64,000 bases of DNA from GCA-002708145 sp045562755 (GTDB taxonomy: Bacteria > Chloroflexota > Dehalococcoidia > Lucifugimonadales > Lucifugimonadaceae), in assembly GCA_045562755.1 (NCBI GenBank), contig JBJKVF010000005.1, forward strand, positions 111,498 to 175,497, in the 5' to 3' direction. Under the pieces are notes generated by a model. The model had not been told where the DNA came from and made no database searches. It saw only the letters and a list, made by a program, of their open reading frames with translations. Below, piece by piece: positions 44,861 to 53,478 of the stretch (its first letter is position 1; the number at the start of each line of letters is the position of its first letter). The position numbers and the translations under genes are program-made.

Positions 44861-45808
44861 TTGTTTAAATATTTTTACATCATTTTCAAAATTTTCTACA
44901 GGGAATAATATTTTTTTATATATATGATTAACAAATAAATTAAATGATTTTTCTACCGATTCATTATACGCACTCTTCCATGGGATATTAAGTTGTTTTT
45001 CTAATGGCGGGAAATCAAAATTTCCATCTTTGTCAAAAGTATTTCTTGGATGATATAAAGATAAATTATTTCCATCGTATAACATGTAACCATCTGTTCC
45101 CGTAATATTTATATTTATCTTCAGTGTAGAAGAATAGGAAGTCAGTATAGTTCCAAATATATTTTCTTTAAGCCTAAGATTAATCACACCTGAGTCTATT
45201 TTATCTTGAATAGAAAAAGTATTGACTTCAGAAATATTTAAGGACAGTTTGCATGATAACCAGTGTAAGTAATGAATTCCAACAGTATAAATCGAATTAG
45301 AGTATTGATTTTTTCTCCAAGAATTATCCCATGATTTCTTGAACATTCCTCCATGGTTAGTCTCAAAAATAAAACTGAGAGGTTCTCCAATTAGTGCACT
45401 ATCTAAAATTTTTTTCATTTCTATAGCAATAGGATTAAATTGAAAATTGAAGTTAACCATGATTCTTTCTTTCAAGCTTTCAGATAAAGTTAATAAATTA
45501 TTAATTTCATTTATGTCATCTGAAGCTGGTTTTTCTAATAAAATATATCCTGTGAAACTTTTTAGGTGAGATAATTGTCTGTAATGATATTTTGTAGGAG
45601 ATGCTAATATTATTCCGTCTGAATCTAAACAATCATCTAATTTATTTGTTATAGGTAAATTTGGATAATCAATTACTTTGATTTTTTCTGGATGGTAAAC
45701 ATTTTGTAATATTAAAGATTTGGTATTTTTTATCATATTAATGTGTCTTTTTGCCTGACCATTAATACCAATAACTGAAATTTTTATTTTAGAGTTTAAA
45801 TTGGACAT
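44849..45808 (-). CDS. Gfo/Idh/MocA-family oxidoreductase
   Basis: 319 residues. The N-terminal Rossmann part starts KISVIGINGQAKRHINMI (about 9-26), with ILASPTKYH (about 87-95) and the conserved YILLEKPAS (about 109-117, the EKP motif). The C-terminal substrate domain includes GIHYLHWLSCKL. Gfo/Idh/MocA enzymes oxidise or reduce sugars or sugar nucleotides with NAD(P). It overlaps the radical SAM gene by 13 bp upstream, so the two are coupled in a short leftward operon with a second family member further upstream. Substrate unknown. Confidence 0.82.
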   Translation of the reverse strand: MSNLNSKIKISVIGINGQAKRHINMIKNTKSLILQNVYHPEKIKVIDYPNLPITNKLDDCLDSDGIILASPTKYHYRQLSHLKSFTGYILLEKPASDDINEINNLLTLSESLKERIMVNFNFQFNPIAIEMKKILDSALIGEPLSFIFETNHGGMFKKSWDNSWRKNQYSNSIYTVGIHYLHWLSCKLSLNISEVNTFSIQDKIDSGVINLRLKENIFGTILTSYSSTLKININITGTDGYMLYDGNNLSLYHPRNTFDKDGNFDFPPLEKQLNIPWKSAYNESVEKSFNLFVNHIYKKILFPVENFENDVKIFKQLIG

Positions 45809-46935
45809 CTATCGCATGGATTAATTGTAGATCTTTTCTTTGATTCATGAAGTTTTCTATATAGACTAAATTTTTCTCCATGCCAAATTTCTTTCAATGT
45901 ATTTTTATTTGCATCACCAACTTTTAGAAGAGATTTATAATCAAAATCACATGGATTACAGATACCATCCCACCATACATACATTCTTTCGTAGAGAATG
46001 TTACATACTTTGGAGCTCATAAATCGTGGATTATTATAAGAATCCCATCTTGGTAGGTTAGGAACAATAGCTACTTCATCAATATATTTGGACCAAAATT
46101 CCTCCATTTTTTCGGGATTCTGTTCAGGGTCTACTGCAACTCCTGATACCCTAGTAGTAGTCTGACTGTTTGGGTAAAATTTTTCTCTGATTTCATTAAA
46201 TGAATTGATATTTTCTAAAACTTTATCAAATTTGCCTCCAACCCTTATTTTTTCATATGATTCAGCATCAGTAGCATCGACAGAAAAAGTAACATTAGAT
46301 ATTTCGGATTCCAAAATTGCATGTGTCATTTTTTCATTAAGGCGTGTAGCATTAGTATTTATTTTTGTATCTAAAAATTTTTTATCTCCAATGTAATGAA
46401 CCATTTCGATAAACTTTTTGTGTAATGTTGGTTCCCCTCTGGATGCCAATGTAATAGCTTGGCATTTATTTTCATGTGCTTGATCAACTACAGATGTAAA
46501 TAATTCCCATGACATTAATCCCATAAGAGATTTATTCTTTGAGAAGGTCTCATCAACTTGAAAGCACATTACACAGCGTAAATTACAGATTGAAGTAGGC
46601 TCTATAAGAAGGTAAGGAGGGAAATCTGAAACTTTTTGAAGTTTTTTTGCATATCTAAATTTATATCGATGAATAAGATAGTCGCTCCATCTACTTTCAT
46701 TATTTTTATCCATCCAGTGAATTTCTTGAGGTGTGATAATAAAACTATCAACAGATGCGTTAACTGAATTAGTTATTTTTGATTCATTTAGGATTTCTTT
46801 AATAGTTTTTATAATATCTTTATCTTCATTAGAAAAAGATTTCTTTTCTATATCTTTAGATAAGACATTATAAGCTCTATTAAATATTTCTTTTCGTATT
46901 TTTGATTGATCGGATACAAATTCTATTAGTTTCAT
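45796..46935 (-). CDS. Radical SAM protein with SPASM-type C-terminus
   Basis: 379 residues. The radical SAM cluster motif is CNLRCVMC (about 116-123), with SRGEPTLHKKF (about 163-173) and SFSVDATDAESYEKIRVGG further on. The C-terminus has Cys-rich SPASM-like features: ICNPCDFD (about 324-331), GDANKNTLKEIWHGE and NPCDRCPI at the end. These proteins use S-adenosylmethionine and extra iron-sulfur clusters for difficult oxidations of peptides or sugars. About 110 N-terminal residues precede the core and are not recognised. It lies between two Gfo/Idh/MocA genes in a glycan locus, suggesting a sugar oxidation or rearrangement. This is inference. Confidence 0.8.
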   Translation of the reverse strand: MKLIEFVSDQSKIRKEIFNRAYNVLSKDIEKKSFSNEDKDIIKTIKEILNESKITNSVNASVDSFIITPQEIHWMDKNNESRWSDYLIHRYKFRYAKKLQKVSDFPPYLLIEPTSICNLRCVMCFQVDETFSKNKSLMGLMSWELFTSVVDQAHENKCQAITLASRGEPTLHKKFIEMVHYIGDKKFLDTKINTNATRLNEKMTHAILESEISNVTFSVDATDAESYEKIRVGGKFDKVLENINSFNEIREKFYPNSQTTTRVSGVAVDPEQNPEKMEEFWSKYIDEVAIVPNLPRWDSYNNPRFMSSKVCNILYERMYVWWDGICNPCDFDYKSLLKVGDANKNTLKEIWHGEKFSLYRKLHESKKRSTINPCDRCPI

Positions 46936-46996
46936 ATATAAATTCTACCTGTAATAGGATAAATTTTCCTTAGTCAAAATATACCAAAATCTGTGA

Positions 46997-48160
46997 TTAT
47001 TGTTGTTCAAAATTTAATCTTTGCATTATTTCGTTATGATTAAATCCCTGTTTTTTTAGTTTTCTGTAATCATTTTCATCAATATTATCTCTATTTAGGA
47101 ATTCTCTAATATCATATTTTTTTTTATTCTTAAGAGGAAGTTTATTTTCATCAATCATTAAGTCCAAAGGATATTTTTTTTCAGATAAAGGCAATTGAAT
47201 TACCTTATTTTTTCTAGCAGATTCATAAATTGCCATCATGATTTCTTGTGTTTTTATTGCAATGTTTGCTGATGATCTACTCTCTTTATCTTTTTCTATC
47301 CAATCTAGTAATTCTTGAGTTTGCAAAGCGTTAGTATTTCCTCCAATAGCTTTGTCATCTTTATCTAAATTTAATGGTACATTTTTCCAACCGTTAGAAC
47401 TTGAATTAAATAATTCTACTTTTGTTTCTTCAACATAAATCATTCCATCAGTTCCAATAATTGTAAATCTTCCTGCATCACAATCATTATCTAATAAATC
47501 TGATTGTATGAAAAATTGAAGATTATTTTCAAGCTGCACTAGGCCTATACAGCAATCTTCGATTGGAGTATCTCTTTCAAATTTATTTGTGGATCTCTCT
47601 AATGCACCAAATACCCATTTAGCTTCTGGTTCTTCCAAAACAAATCTAACACCATCAATTGAATGAGTTGCCCAATTTAATAAACCTTCTTTAACTCTTA
47701 TTTCGCCTCTTGTCGGTATTCCTATAAGACCTGATTTAATTATTTCTTTTGCTTTAATCCACCCAGGAGTAAATCTTCTTTGATGGGAAATTATTAACTT
47801 TACATTATTTTTTTCACAGACTTGTATCATTTTTTCTGCATTTCCTAATCCTATAGCCATTGGCTTTTCACAAATTATTCCTTTAACTGAAGGATGATTT
47901 GCTATTTTCTCAGTCATAACATCATGTAATTTGTGCCATACACAGATACTTACAATTTCTGGATTAACTTCGTTTAACATTATCTCAAGATTTTCATAAC
48001 CATTAGGTATATGGTAATCTTTCATATACATTTCCCTTGCTGCAGGATTTATGTCTACAACTGCTTCTAATTGAATTTTTGATATTTTTTTATATCCCTC
48101 AAAATGTGCATTAGCAATTGATCCACATCCAACAAGTGCAACTTTATATTTATTTTTCAT
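46997..48160 (-). CDS. Gfo/Idh/MocA-family oxidoreductase
   Basis: 387 residues. KVALVGCGSIANAHFEGY (about 5-22) is the NAD-binding start, VSICVWHKLH and GIICEKPMAIGLGNAEKMI (about 94-112) hold the EKP motif, and the substrate domain follows. A C-terminal extension of about 50 residues (from about 335) with SEKKYPLDLMIDENKLPL is longer than usual and not recognised. It probably acts on a sugar or sugar nucleotide and is 61 bp upstream of the radical SAM gene on the same strand. Its start is divergent from an epimerase gene across 113 bp. Confidence 0.82.
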   Translation of the reverse strand: MKNKYKVALVGCGSIANAHFEGYKKISKIQLEAVVDINPAAREMYMKDYHIPNGYENLEIMLNEVNPEIVSICVWHKLHDVMTEKIANHPSVKGIICEKPMAIGLGNAEKMIQVCEKNNVKLIISHQRRFTPGWIKAKEIIKSGLIGIPTRGEIRVKEGLLNWATHSIDGVRFVLEEPEAKWVFGALERSTNKFERDTPIEDCCIGLVQLENNLQFFIQSDLLDNDCDAGRFTIIGTDGMIYVEETKVELFNSSSNGWKNVPLNLDKDDKAIGGNTNALQTQELLDWIEKDKESRSSANIAIKTQEIMMAIYESARKNKVIQLPLSEKKYPLDLMIDENKLPLKNKKKYDIREFLNRDNIDENDYRKLKKQGFNHNEIMQRLNFEQQ

Positions 48161-48273
48161 AATTAAACATTTCTTTAATCTTTTTTGTAAAGATTATTAA
48201 TACTCTGGTAAGATTATTTCAAAGTATAATAGTAACATAGCAACAAAACTATATTATTTATATTTAATTTACT

Positions 48274-49239
48274 ATGAAAAAAGTTTTTATTACAGGTGGC
48301 GCAGGTTTTATTGGTTCTAGGGTTGTGAGAGAATTTTTAAATGCTGATTATGAAGTAACAGTATTCGATTCCTTCAAACAATATTTATTACCAGACCCAG
48401 AAGCACGCCCGGTAAATTTACTTAATAGGCTAAAAGATGTTATCCAAAAAATAACTATTATTACTGGAGATACCTTAAATAAAGATTTTTTAAGAAGATC
48501 TATTTTAAATGTTAAACCAGATGTAATAGTACATACTGCAGCTCTTCCATTAGCAAATATTGCTATAGAGCAGACTGAAGAGGCTTATGAATCTATTCTT
48601 TCGAGTACTGTAAATATTTTAGAAATAATTAGAGATTTCGATCATAAGTGTAAATTTTTATATACATCATCAAGTATGGTTTATGGAGACTTTGAAACAA
48701 AAATAGTTTCTGAAAATTCAAATAAAGATCCAAAAGAAATTTATGGTTCTATAAAATTAGCTGGAGAAATTATCAGTAGTGGATATATGAAAAGATATGG
48801 TATAGATGTAAGAATAGTTAGGCCTACGGCTGTTTATGGGCCCTATGATGGCAATCAAAGAGTGCTATATAAGTTTATTACTAGAGCATTAAAGGGCGAA
48901 AAGTTATTTGTAGATGGAGACGGGAGTATGGAGTTAGATTTTACATATGTAGAGGATACAGCTCAGGGTATATATAAAGTCTCTACTTGTGAAAATATTT
49001 CGGGAGAAGTCTTCAACATAGCTAGAGGTAATTCAGAATCATTATCTTCAGCAATCAAGATAATAAGCCAAAATATTGATGGAGTAAATATAGAGTATAG
49101 AGAGGTACCAAGTTATATGCCTAATAGAGGTACACTTGATATTTCAAAAGCAAAAAAAATGGTTGGATTTAACCCTAAATTTGGTCTTGCTAAAGGTTTA
49201 CCAATATATATTGAGCATTTGAAAAACAACCCAATTTAA
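48274..49239 (+). CDS. NAD-dependent sugar-nucleotide epimerase/dehydratase
   Basis: 321 residues, extended SDR. ITGGAGFIGSRVV (about 6-18), HTAALPLANI (about 89-98), SSSMVYGD (about 128-135), EIYGSIKLAGE with Tyr-x3-Lys (about 148-158), VRPTAVYGP (about 176-184) and DFTYVEDTAQG (about 222-232). The first 20 residues after the Rossmann turn (SFKQYLLPDPEAR) resemble enzymes that act on nucleotide-linked heptoses or deoxy sugars, but this is weak. It is followed after 2 bp by a DegT aminotransferase, so the two likely act in turn on one sugar nucleotide. Confidence 0.85.
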   Translation: MKKVFITGGAGFIGSRVVREFLNADYEVTVFDSFKQYLLPDPEARPVNLLNRLKDVIQKITIITGDTLNKDFLRRSILNVKPDVIVHTAALPLANIAIEQTEEAYESILSSTVNILEIIRDFDHKCKFLYTSSSMVYGDFETKIVSENSNKDPKEIYGSIKLAGEIISSGYMKRYGIDVRIVRPTAVYGPYDGNQRVLYKFITRALKGEKLFVDGDGSMELDFTYVEDTAQGIYKVSTCENISGEVFNIARGNSESLSSAIKIISQNIDGVNIEYREVPSYMPNRGTLDISKAKKMVGFNPKFGLAKGLPIYIEHLKNNPI

Positions 49240-49241
49240 AA

Positions 49242-50339
49242 ATGAATATTCCATTTATGCGATTAGATCGCCAATACAACATCAATAAGGATGAAATTTT
49301 AACGATTTGTGATAATGTTTTTTCTCATGGTAAAGTTCTACAGGGGCAAGAAGTTGAAAATTTAGAAAATAATTTATCTGAAATTCATCAATCTAAATAT
49401 TCTGTTGCAGTAAACTCTGGTACTGATGCATTATATTTTGCACTTTTATCACTCGGTGTTTTACCAGGTGATAAAGTTGTAGTCCCGTCGCTATCTTTTA
49501 TTGCATCTGCCTCACCGGTAGAAAGAATTGGAGCAATACCAGTATTTGTTGATTCAACATTACAATATCATTCGGATATTGACCAAATAATTGATCTAAT
49601 AAAAAATGATGATATCAAGTGTGTTATATTTGTTCATTTATACGGTGAATTAGTTGACATATCTCATCTTTATGAAGAATGTAAAAAAAATGAAGTTATA
49701 TTAATAGAAGATGGAGCTCAAGCTCTTGGAGCTAAAAATAATGATTTTGTTTTAGGTGATAATTCTGATGCTGCTACTCTGAGTTTTGATCCAATGAAAA
49801 TTGCTGGTGCATATGGAAGTGGTGGTGCAGTAATTACGAGTTCAAATTTTATTAAAGAAGAAATAACTAAGCTAAGATACCACGGAAGGGATGAAAATAG
49901 AGTATATAAAAATTTAGGTTTCAATTCTCAAATGTCTTCTTTACAGGCTGCAATAATTGAATTTAAGCTAAAAAAAATGTCCGAATGGACAAATAAGCGA
50001 ATTGATATAGCTAGTAGATATACATCGTCTGTTTCCAGAGAAATTATTACCCCTTTAGAAAAACTTAATAATATACATGTTTATCACAAGTATGTTCTTA
50101 GATTTTTAAATAATAGAGATAAAGTAAGAAATAAATTATCTGATTTAGGTATTCAAACTATGATTCACTACAGAACTCCATTATACTCAGAGCCAATCTT
50201 TAAATTTTATAAAACGGATAAAAATCAATTTCCTATTACTGAAAAACTGACAAAAGAATTGTTGTCCTTGCCAATATATCCTGAGTTATTATCTGATGAA
50301 ATTGATTTTATATGTAATAACTTATCTAATTTTTCTTAA
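49242..50339 (+). CDS. DegT/DnrJ/EryC1-family sugar aminotransferase
   Basis: 365 residues. Typical PLP-dependent sugar aminotransferase: IPFMRLDRQY start, VNSGTDALYFALLSLG (about 59-74), EDGAQALGA (about 157-165) and the PLP-Lys in FDPMKIAGAYGSGG (about 180-193). KYHGRDENRVYKNLGFNSQM-type segment follows (read in parts, about 212-228). It transfers an amino group, usually from glutamate, to a keto sugar nucleotide. A 4-keto sugar made by the PglF-like dehydratase, or a 3-keto sugar from a Gfo/Idh/MocA enzyme, could be the substrate. The stop overlaps the convergent methyltransferase gene by 18 bp. Confidence 0.88.
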   Translation: MNIPFMRLDRQYNINKDEILTICDNVFSHGKVLQGQEVENLENNLSEIHQSKYSVAVNSGTDALYFALLSLGVLPGDKVVVPSLSFIASASPVERIGAIPVFVDSTLQYHSDIDQIIDLIKNDDIKCVIFVHLYGELVDISHLYEECKKNEVILIEDGAQALGAKNNDFVLGDNSDAATLSFDPMKIAGAYGSGGAVITSSNFIKEEITKLRYHGRDENRVYKNLGFNSQMSSLQAAIIEFKLKKMSEWTNKRIDIASRYTSSVSREIITPLEKLNNIHVYHKYVLRFLNNRDKVRNKLSDLGIQTMIHYRTPLYSEPIFKFYKTDKNQFPITEKLTKELLSLPIYPELLSDEIDFICNNLSNFS

Positions 50340-51104
50340 TTCATACGCAAATACTGATGCAAATCCCCATTTACCTATCAAATCTCTTAGTCTTAGGAAT
50401 TTGAATGGGAAAAATTCATATGGAGTGTGTAAAAATAGGTTATGTTTTTTTATACAAATAAGATCATTCTCTTTAAATTTTTTTTCCCAGTATGATGGTC
50501 TAAATCTCAAATATTCATAAATATGATTACTTGATGTTCCATGAATGGATGGAATTATTAATCCCATTAATTTATCTCTAAGACCTCTTTTTTTTGACTT
50601 AGTACCATGTAGGTGAACAAAATCATCAGGTGTTGCTCTCCTTGAAATTTTTATATTTAGTAACTTGTACATAATTTTTTTCAATGAGTGTAACCAGCCT
50701 AAAGAAATCTGTAATAATTTCCATACATGGCTTGGCATTGAATGTATCATCATGCCATTATCTTTTAAAACTCTTTTCATTTCAGAAAAAGCTTTTTCAA
50801 GATCATCTACATGCTCCAAAACATTAGAACTAAATATAATATCAAACTCTTTATCTTCAAAAGGTAAATCACAAACGTCAGCAATTATAATGTGTTGTAT
50901 ATTAGTTGCAGGTGCTATATCTATAGAAACTACTTCATTAAAATATTCTTTCAGTAATTTGGTTTGAGAACCATCTCCAGCACCGACTTCTAGAACTCTT
51001 TTATTTTTGTCATAATCTAAATTACTTAATATTTGTAATAAATCTCTTTGTCGCAAGAAATGATGCCAATTTTGTATGTTTAGTGAAGAAAGATTTACTC
51101 TCAT
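50322..51104 (-). CDS. SAM-dependent methyltransferase (Methyltransf_11 type)
   Basis: 260 residues. SAM loop VLEVGAGDGSQTKLL (about 38-52), DVCDLPFEDKEFDIIF (about 75-90) and SNVLEHVDDLEKAFSEM (about 92-108) are clear. The C-terminal 120 residues are basic and aromatic with LHGTKSKKRG and are not recognised. It overlaps the upstream methyltransferase gene by 4 bp, forming a leftward pair. Probable target is a glycan residue or lipid-linked sugar. Confidence 0.8.
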   Translation of the reverse strand: MRVNLSSLNIQNWHHFLRQRDLLQILSNLDYDKNKRVLEVGAGDGSQTKLLKEYFNEVVSIDIAPATNIQHIIIADVCDLPFEDKEFDIIFSSNVLEHVDDLEKAFSEMKRVLKDNGMMIHSMPSHVWKLLQISLGWLHSLKKIMYKLLNIKISRRATPDDFVHLHGTKSKKRGLRDKLMGLIIPSIHGTSSNHIYEYLRFRPSYWEKKFKENDLICIKKHNLFLHTPYEFFPFKFLRLRDLIGKWGFASVFAYELRKIR

Positions 51105-52093
51105 GATATTTTTTTTGCAAAAAAAGCACTATGATTATTTATTCTTAATTTTATTTTCATAGATTCTTTCAAAATTTCAGAAGCTCTATAAATATGTCCT
51201 AAGAAAAATCTTAATGAAGAAAGGTTATTAGAAATATTTTCAAATGGTACTCCACCTATTGCGGGTACAATTTTGAATCCATTTTGATGAACAAATTTAG
51301 ATAAGGATAAAGCATTGTTGTTCCAAATTTGGAGGTGCCCTTCATGTAAATTTTTTACTTTTATACCCTTTTCAACATCTTTGCAATTTTTTTTCATCTC
51401 AGAAAATTTTATACTTGGCGCTGAGAAATATGCATATCCACCTGGTTTCAAAAGTTTATTTATATCACTAATAACTACATTTGGATCAGATACATGCTCA
51501 AGAACAGAATTGCATCTTATTATGTCAAATGGGCCTATTTTATTTAGTTCATTTTTGTCGCTAGTTAGTATGATATTTTTTTGGAAATATTTTTTTATTA
51601 CAGGGAACATATAGCTATATTTATTATAACCGACAATTTTCTCTAGTTTTAGGTTACTAAAAGATGATAAGTCCCAACCATTACCACAACCATAATCAAG
51701 TACCTTCAAGTTAGAATTAGAATTTTTTAAACCAAGCGATACTAAATTAGAATTAATTCTGATTCTTCTAGCTGCATCTATAATAGAATTGACTGATGAA
51801 GATAAAAACATTTCTTCCCCAAGTTTTGTATCTCCATAAATTTTAGCGAATGCATCTTCAATAGGTATGACTTTATCTGTGAAAAAAATTCCACATTGTA
51901 GACATTTATTATATTTAATTTCCATATTTGGATTTTTTTCAAAATCCATTCCCGCAATAATATTTCTAGTTTTTTCATAATTCCAACCATTTTTGCTGGT
52001 CTCAAAATATTCTTTTCCCATAGTGCACATAGCATAGAAATCTGTTGAACTGCATACGGGACATTTTGATCTGATTATTACATCATTAGACAT
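51101..52093 (-). CDS. SAM-dependent methyltransferase with N-terminal zinc ribbon
   Basis: About 330 residues from the ATG at 52093; the frame is open further but runs into tRNA-Leu, so that extension is rejected. The N-terminus has CPVC (about 11-14) and CLQCG (about 61-65), a zinc-ribbon pair seen in sugar methyltransferases. The SAM domain follows: VLDYGCGNGWDLSSF (about 137-151), FDIIRCNSVLEHVSDPNVV (about 191-209) and LLKPGGYAYFSAPS. It is coupled to the next methyltransferase by a 4-bp overlap. This is the first gene of the glycan locus from the right side. Confidence 0.8.
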   Translation of the reverse strand: MSNDVIIRSKCPVCSSTDFYAMCTMGKEYFETSKNGWNYEKTRNIIAGMDFEKNPNMEIKYNKCLQCGIFFTDKVIPIEDAFAKIYGDTKLGEEMFLSSSVNSIIDAARRIRINSNLVSLGLKNSNSNLKVLDYGCGNGWDLSSFSNLKLEKIVGYNKYSYMFPVIKKYFQKNIILTSDKNELNKIGPFDIIRCNSVLEHVSDPNVVISDINKLLKPGGYAYFSAPSIKFSEMKKNCKDVEKGIKVKNLHEGHLQIWNNNALSLSKFVHQNGFKIVPAIGGVPFENISNNLSSLRFFLGHIYRASEILKESMKIKLRINNHSAFFAKKIS

Positions 52094-52107
52094 AGATATT
52101 CCTTGAT

Positions 52108-52194
<87 letters not shown>

Positions 52195-52251
52195 TATTTT
52201 AATTAACACTATTAACAATATTAATAAATATATTATAAACTTATATGTTAA

Positions 52252-52258
52252 AAAGGAG
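52252..52258 (+). promoter_or_regulatory. Ribosome-binding site deciding the phhB start
   Basis: AAAGGAG lies 4 nt before the ATG at 52263, a strong Shine-Dalgarno match. It excludes the upstream in-frame candidate start at 52245. Confidence 0.7.
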
Positions 52259-52262
52259 TACT

Positions 52263-52556
52263 ATGGGTAAACTTAAAAAAAATGAAATAATTACTGAATT
52301 ATCTAAAATATCTGGATGGGAGGTTATAGATGAGGATTCTATCTCAAAATTATCAAAAGAATTTCACTTTGAGAATTTTGTTCAAGCATTAGATTTTGCT
52401 AATAAAGTCGGTATTTTAGCTGAAGAATTTGATCATCATCCTAGAATAATTTTAGAATGGGGTAAAGTTACTACTGCATGGTGGAGTCATAGTGAGGGCG
52501 GTATCATTCAATCAGATTTTGATATGGCTGAAAAATTAAACAATATTAAAACTTAG
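52263..52556 (+). CDS. phhB: 4a-hydroxytetrahydrobiopterin dehydratase (PhhB/PCD)
   Basis: 97 residues from the ATG at 52263. An earlier in-frame start at 52245 is rejected because AAAGGAG (52252-52258) sits just ahead of the later ATG. The family signature is plain: EFDHHPRIILEWGKVTTAWWSH (read in parts, about residues 56-77), with the His pair and a later acidic Asp of the active site, and WEVIDED near the start. The enzyme dehydrates pterin-4a-carbinolamine and so recycles tetrahydropterin for aromatic amino acid hydroxylases. No such hydroxylase is in the window. The stop overlaps the convergent permease gene by 4 bp. Confidence 0.88.
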   Translation: MGKLKKNEIITELSKISGWEVIDEDSISKLSKEFHFENFVQALDFANKVGILAEEFDHHPRIILEWGKVTTAWWSHSEGGIIQSDFDMAEKLNNIKT

Positions 52557-53476
52557 TTCAATTGTCTTAATCTTGGGTCCCATCTATCTCTTAGCCAATC
52601 ACCAAAAAAGTTTACACTCATAACAACAAGTAGAATTGATATTCCAGGGAACATAGCTATCCACCAAGCTGTGCTAAGCCATTCACGTCCCTCAGAAATC
52701 ATATTACCCCATGTAGGTGTTTGAGCAGGGATTCCTGCACCTAAAAAACTCAGTGAAGCTTCAGCTAGTATTAATCCTCCGACTCTTAGTGTCGCTAGAA
52801 CAACTATAGTGTTTACAACTCCTGGGAAAATATGCTTCATTAATATTCTAAAATCTGAAGCACCAGCAATTTTTGCTAAGGAAACATAATCTCTAGTCTT
52901 TAAGGTTAAGACTTCAGCTCTTACATTTCTCACATTACCAGCCCAAGCTACTAGAGCTAATAATACCATTACAATCCATACTTCTTGCCCAAATGTTACA
53001 GCTGCTAAGATTGCAATAAGTAAAAAGGGTAAGGCATTCCAAACATCCACAGCACGCATAGAAAATTCATCAATAAAACCACCGTAATACCCCGCAACCA
53101 GCCCTATTGCTGTACCAATTATCACTCCTGCTGTTAGAGATATTACAGCTACAGCTAGAGAGATTCTTGCACCATAAAACATACGAGTAAGAACATCTCT
53201 ACCTACGTGGTCAGCACCTAATATATATGTTTTTTCGTTTTTTGGATTGGCATCATACCATTCTTTCTCCCAGAATGGTGGAGCGGCTCGTCCTCTAAGA
53301 TTTATTTCTTTAGGACCCATAGGAGATATCAGAGGTGCAAAAACAGCAATAAACACCATTATGCTAAGGATAAGAATTGGTATTACAGGCCACCTTCTTA
53401 CAACATAAAAAACCTTAGTTTTAAGGCTTTCTTTTACTAGAGCCGGGCTATTTATTCCATCAATATTTGAGTTCAT
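52553..53476 (-). CDS. Peptide-type ABC transporter permease (DppC/OppC-like)
   Basis: 307 residues with a first helix at about 34-54 and a membrane bundle from about 95 on. The typical domain opening ILGADHVGRDVLTRMFYGAR (about 86-105) and the EAA loop YVSLAKIAGASDFRILMKHI (about 200-219) that contacts the ATPase are visible. It pairs with the DppB-like permease 2 bp upstream. With the binding lipoprotein they import peptides or similar solutes. No ATP-binding subunit is encoded in the window; the operon ends at this gene, which meets phhB tail to tail. Confidence 0.9.
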   Translation of the reverse strand: MNSNIDGINSPALVKESLKTKVFYVVRRWPVIPILILSIMVFIAVFAPLISPMGPKEINLRGRAAPPFWEKEWYDANPKNEKTYILGADHVGRDVLTRMFYGARISLAVAVISLTAGVIIGTAIGLVAGYYGGFIDEFSMRAVDVWNALPFLLIAILAAVTFGQEVWIVMVLLALVAWAGNVRNVRAEVLTLKTRDYVSLAKIAGASDFRILMKHIFPGVVNTIVVLATLRVGGLILAEASLSFLGAGIPAQTPTWGNMISEGREWLSTAWWIAMFPGISILLVVMSVNFFGDWLRDRWDPRLRQLN

Positions 53477-53478
53477 AA

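Noticed and set aside
52245..52262. Earlier start of the pterin dehydratase
   Set aside because: The ribosome site lies inside this stretch and fits the ATG at 52263.
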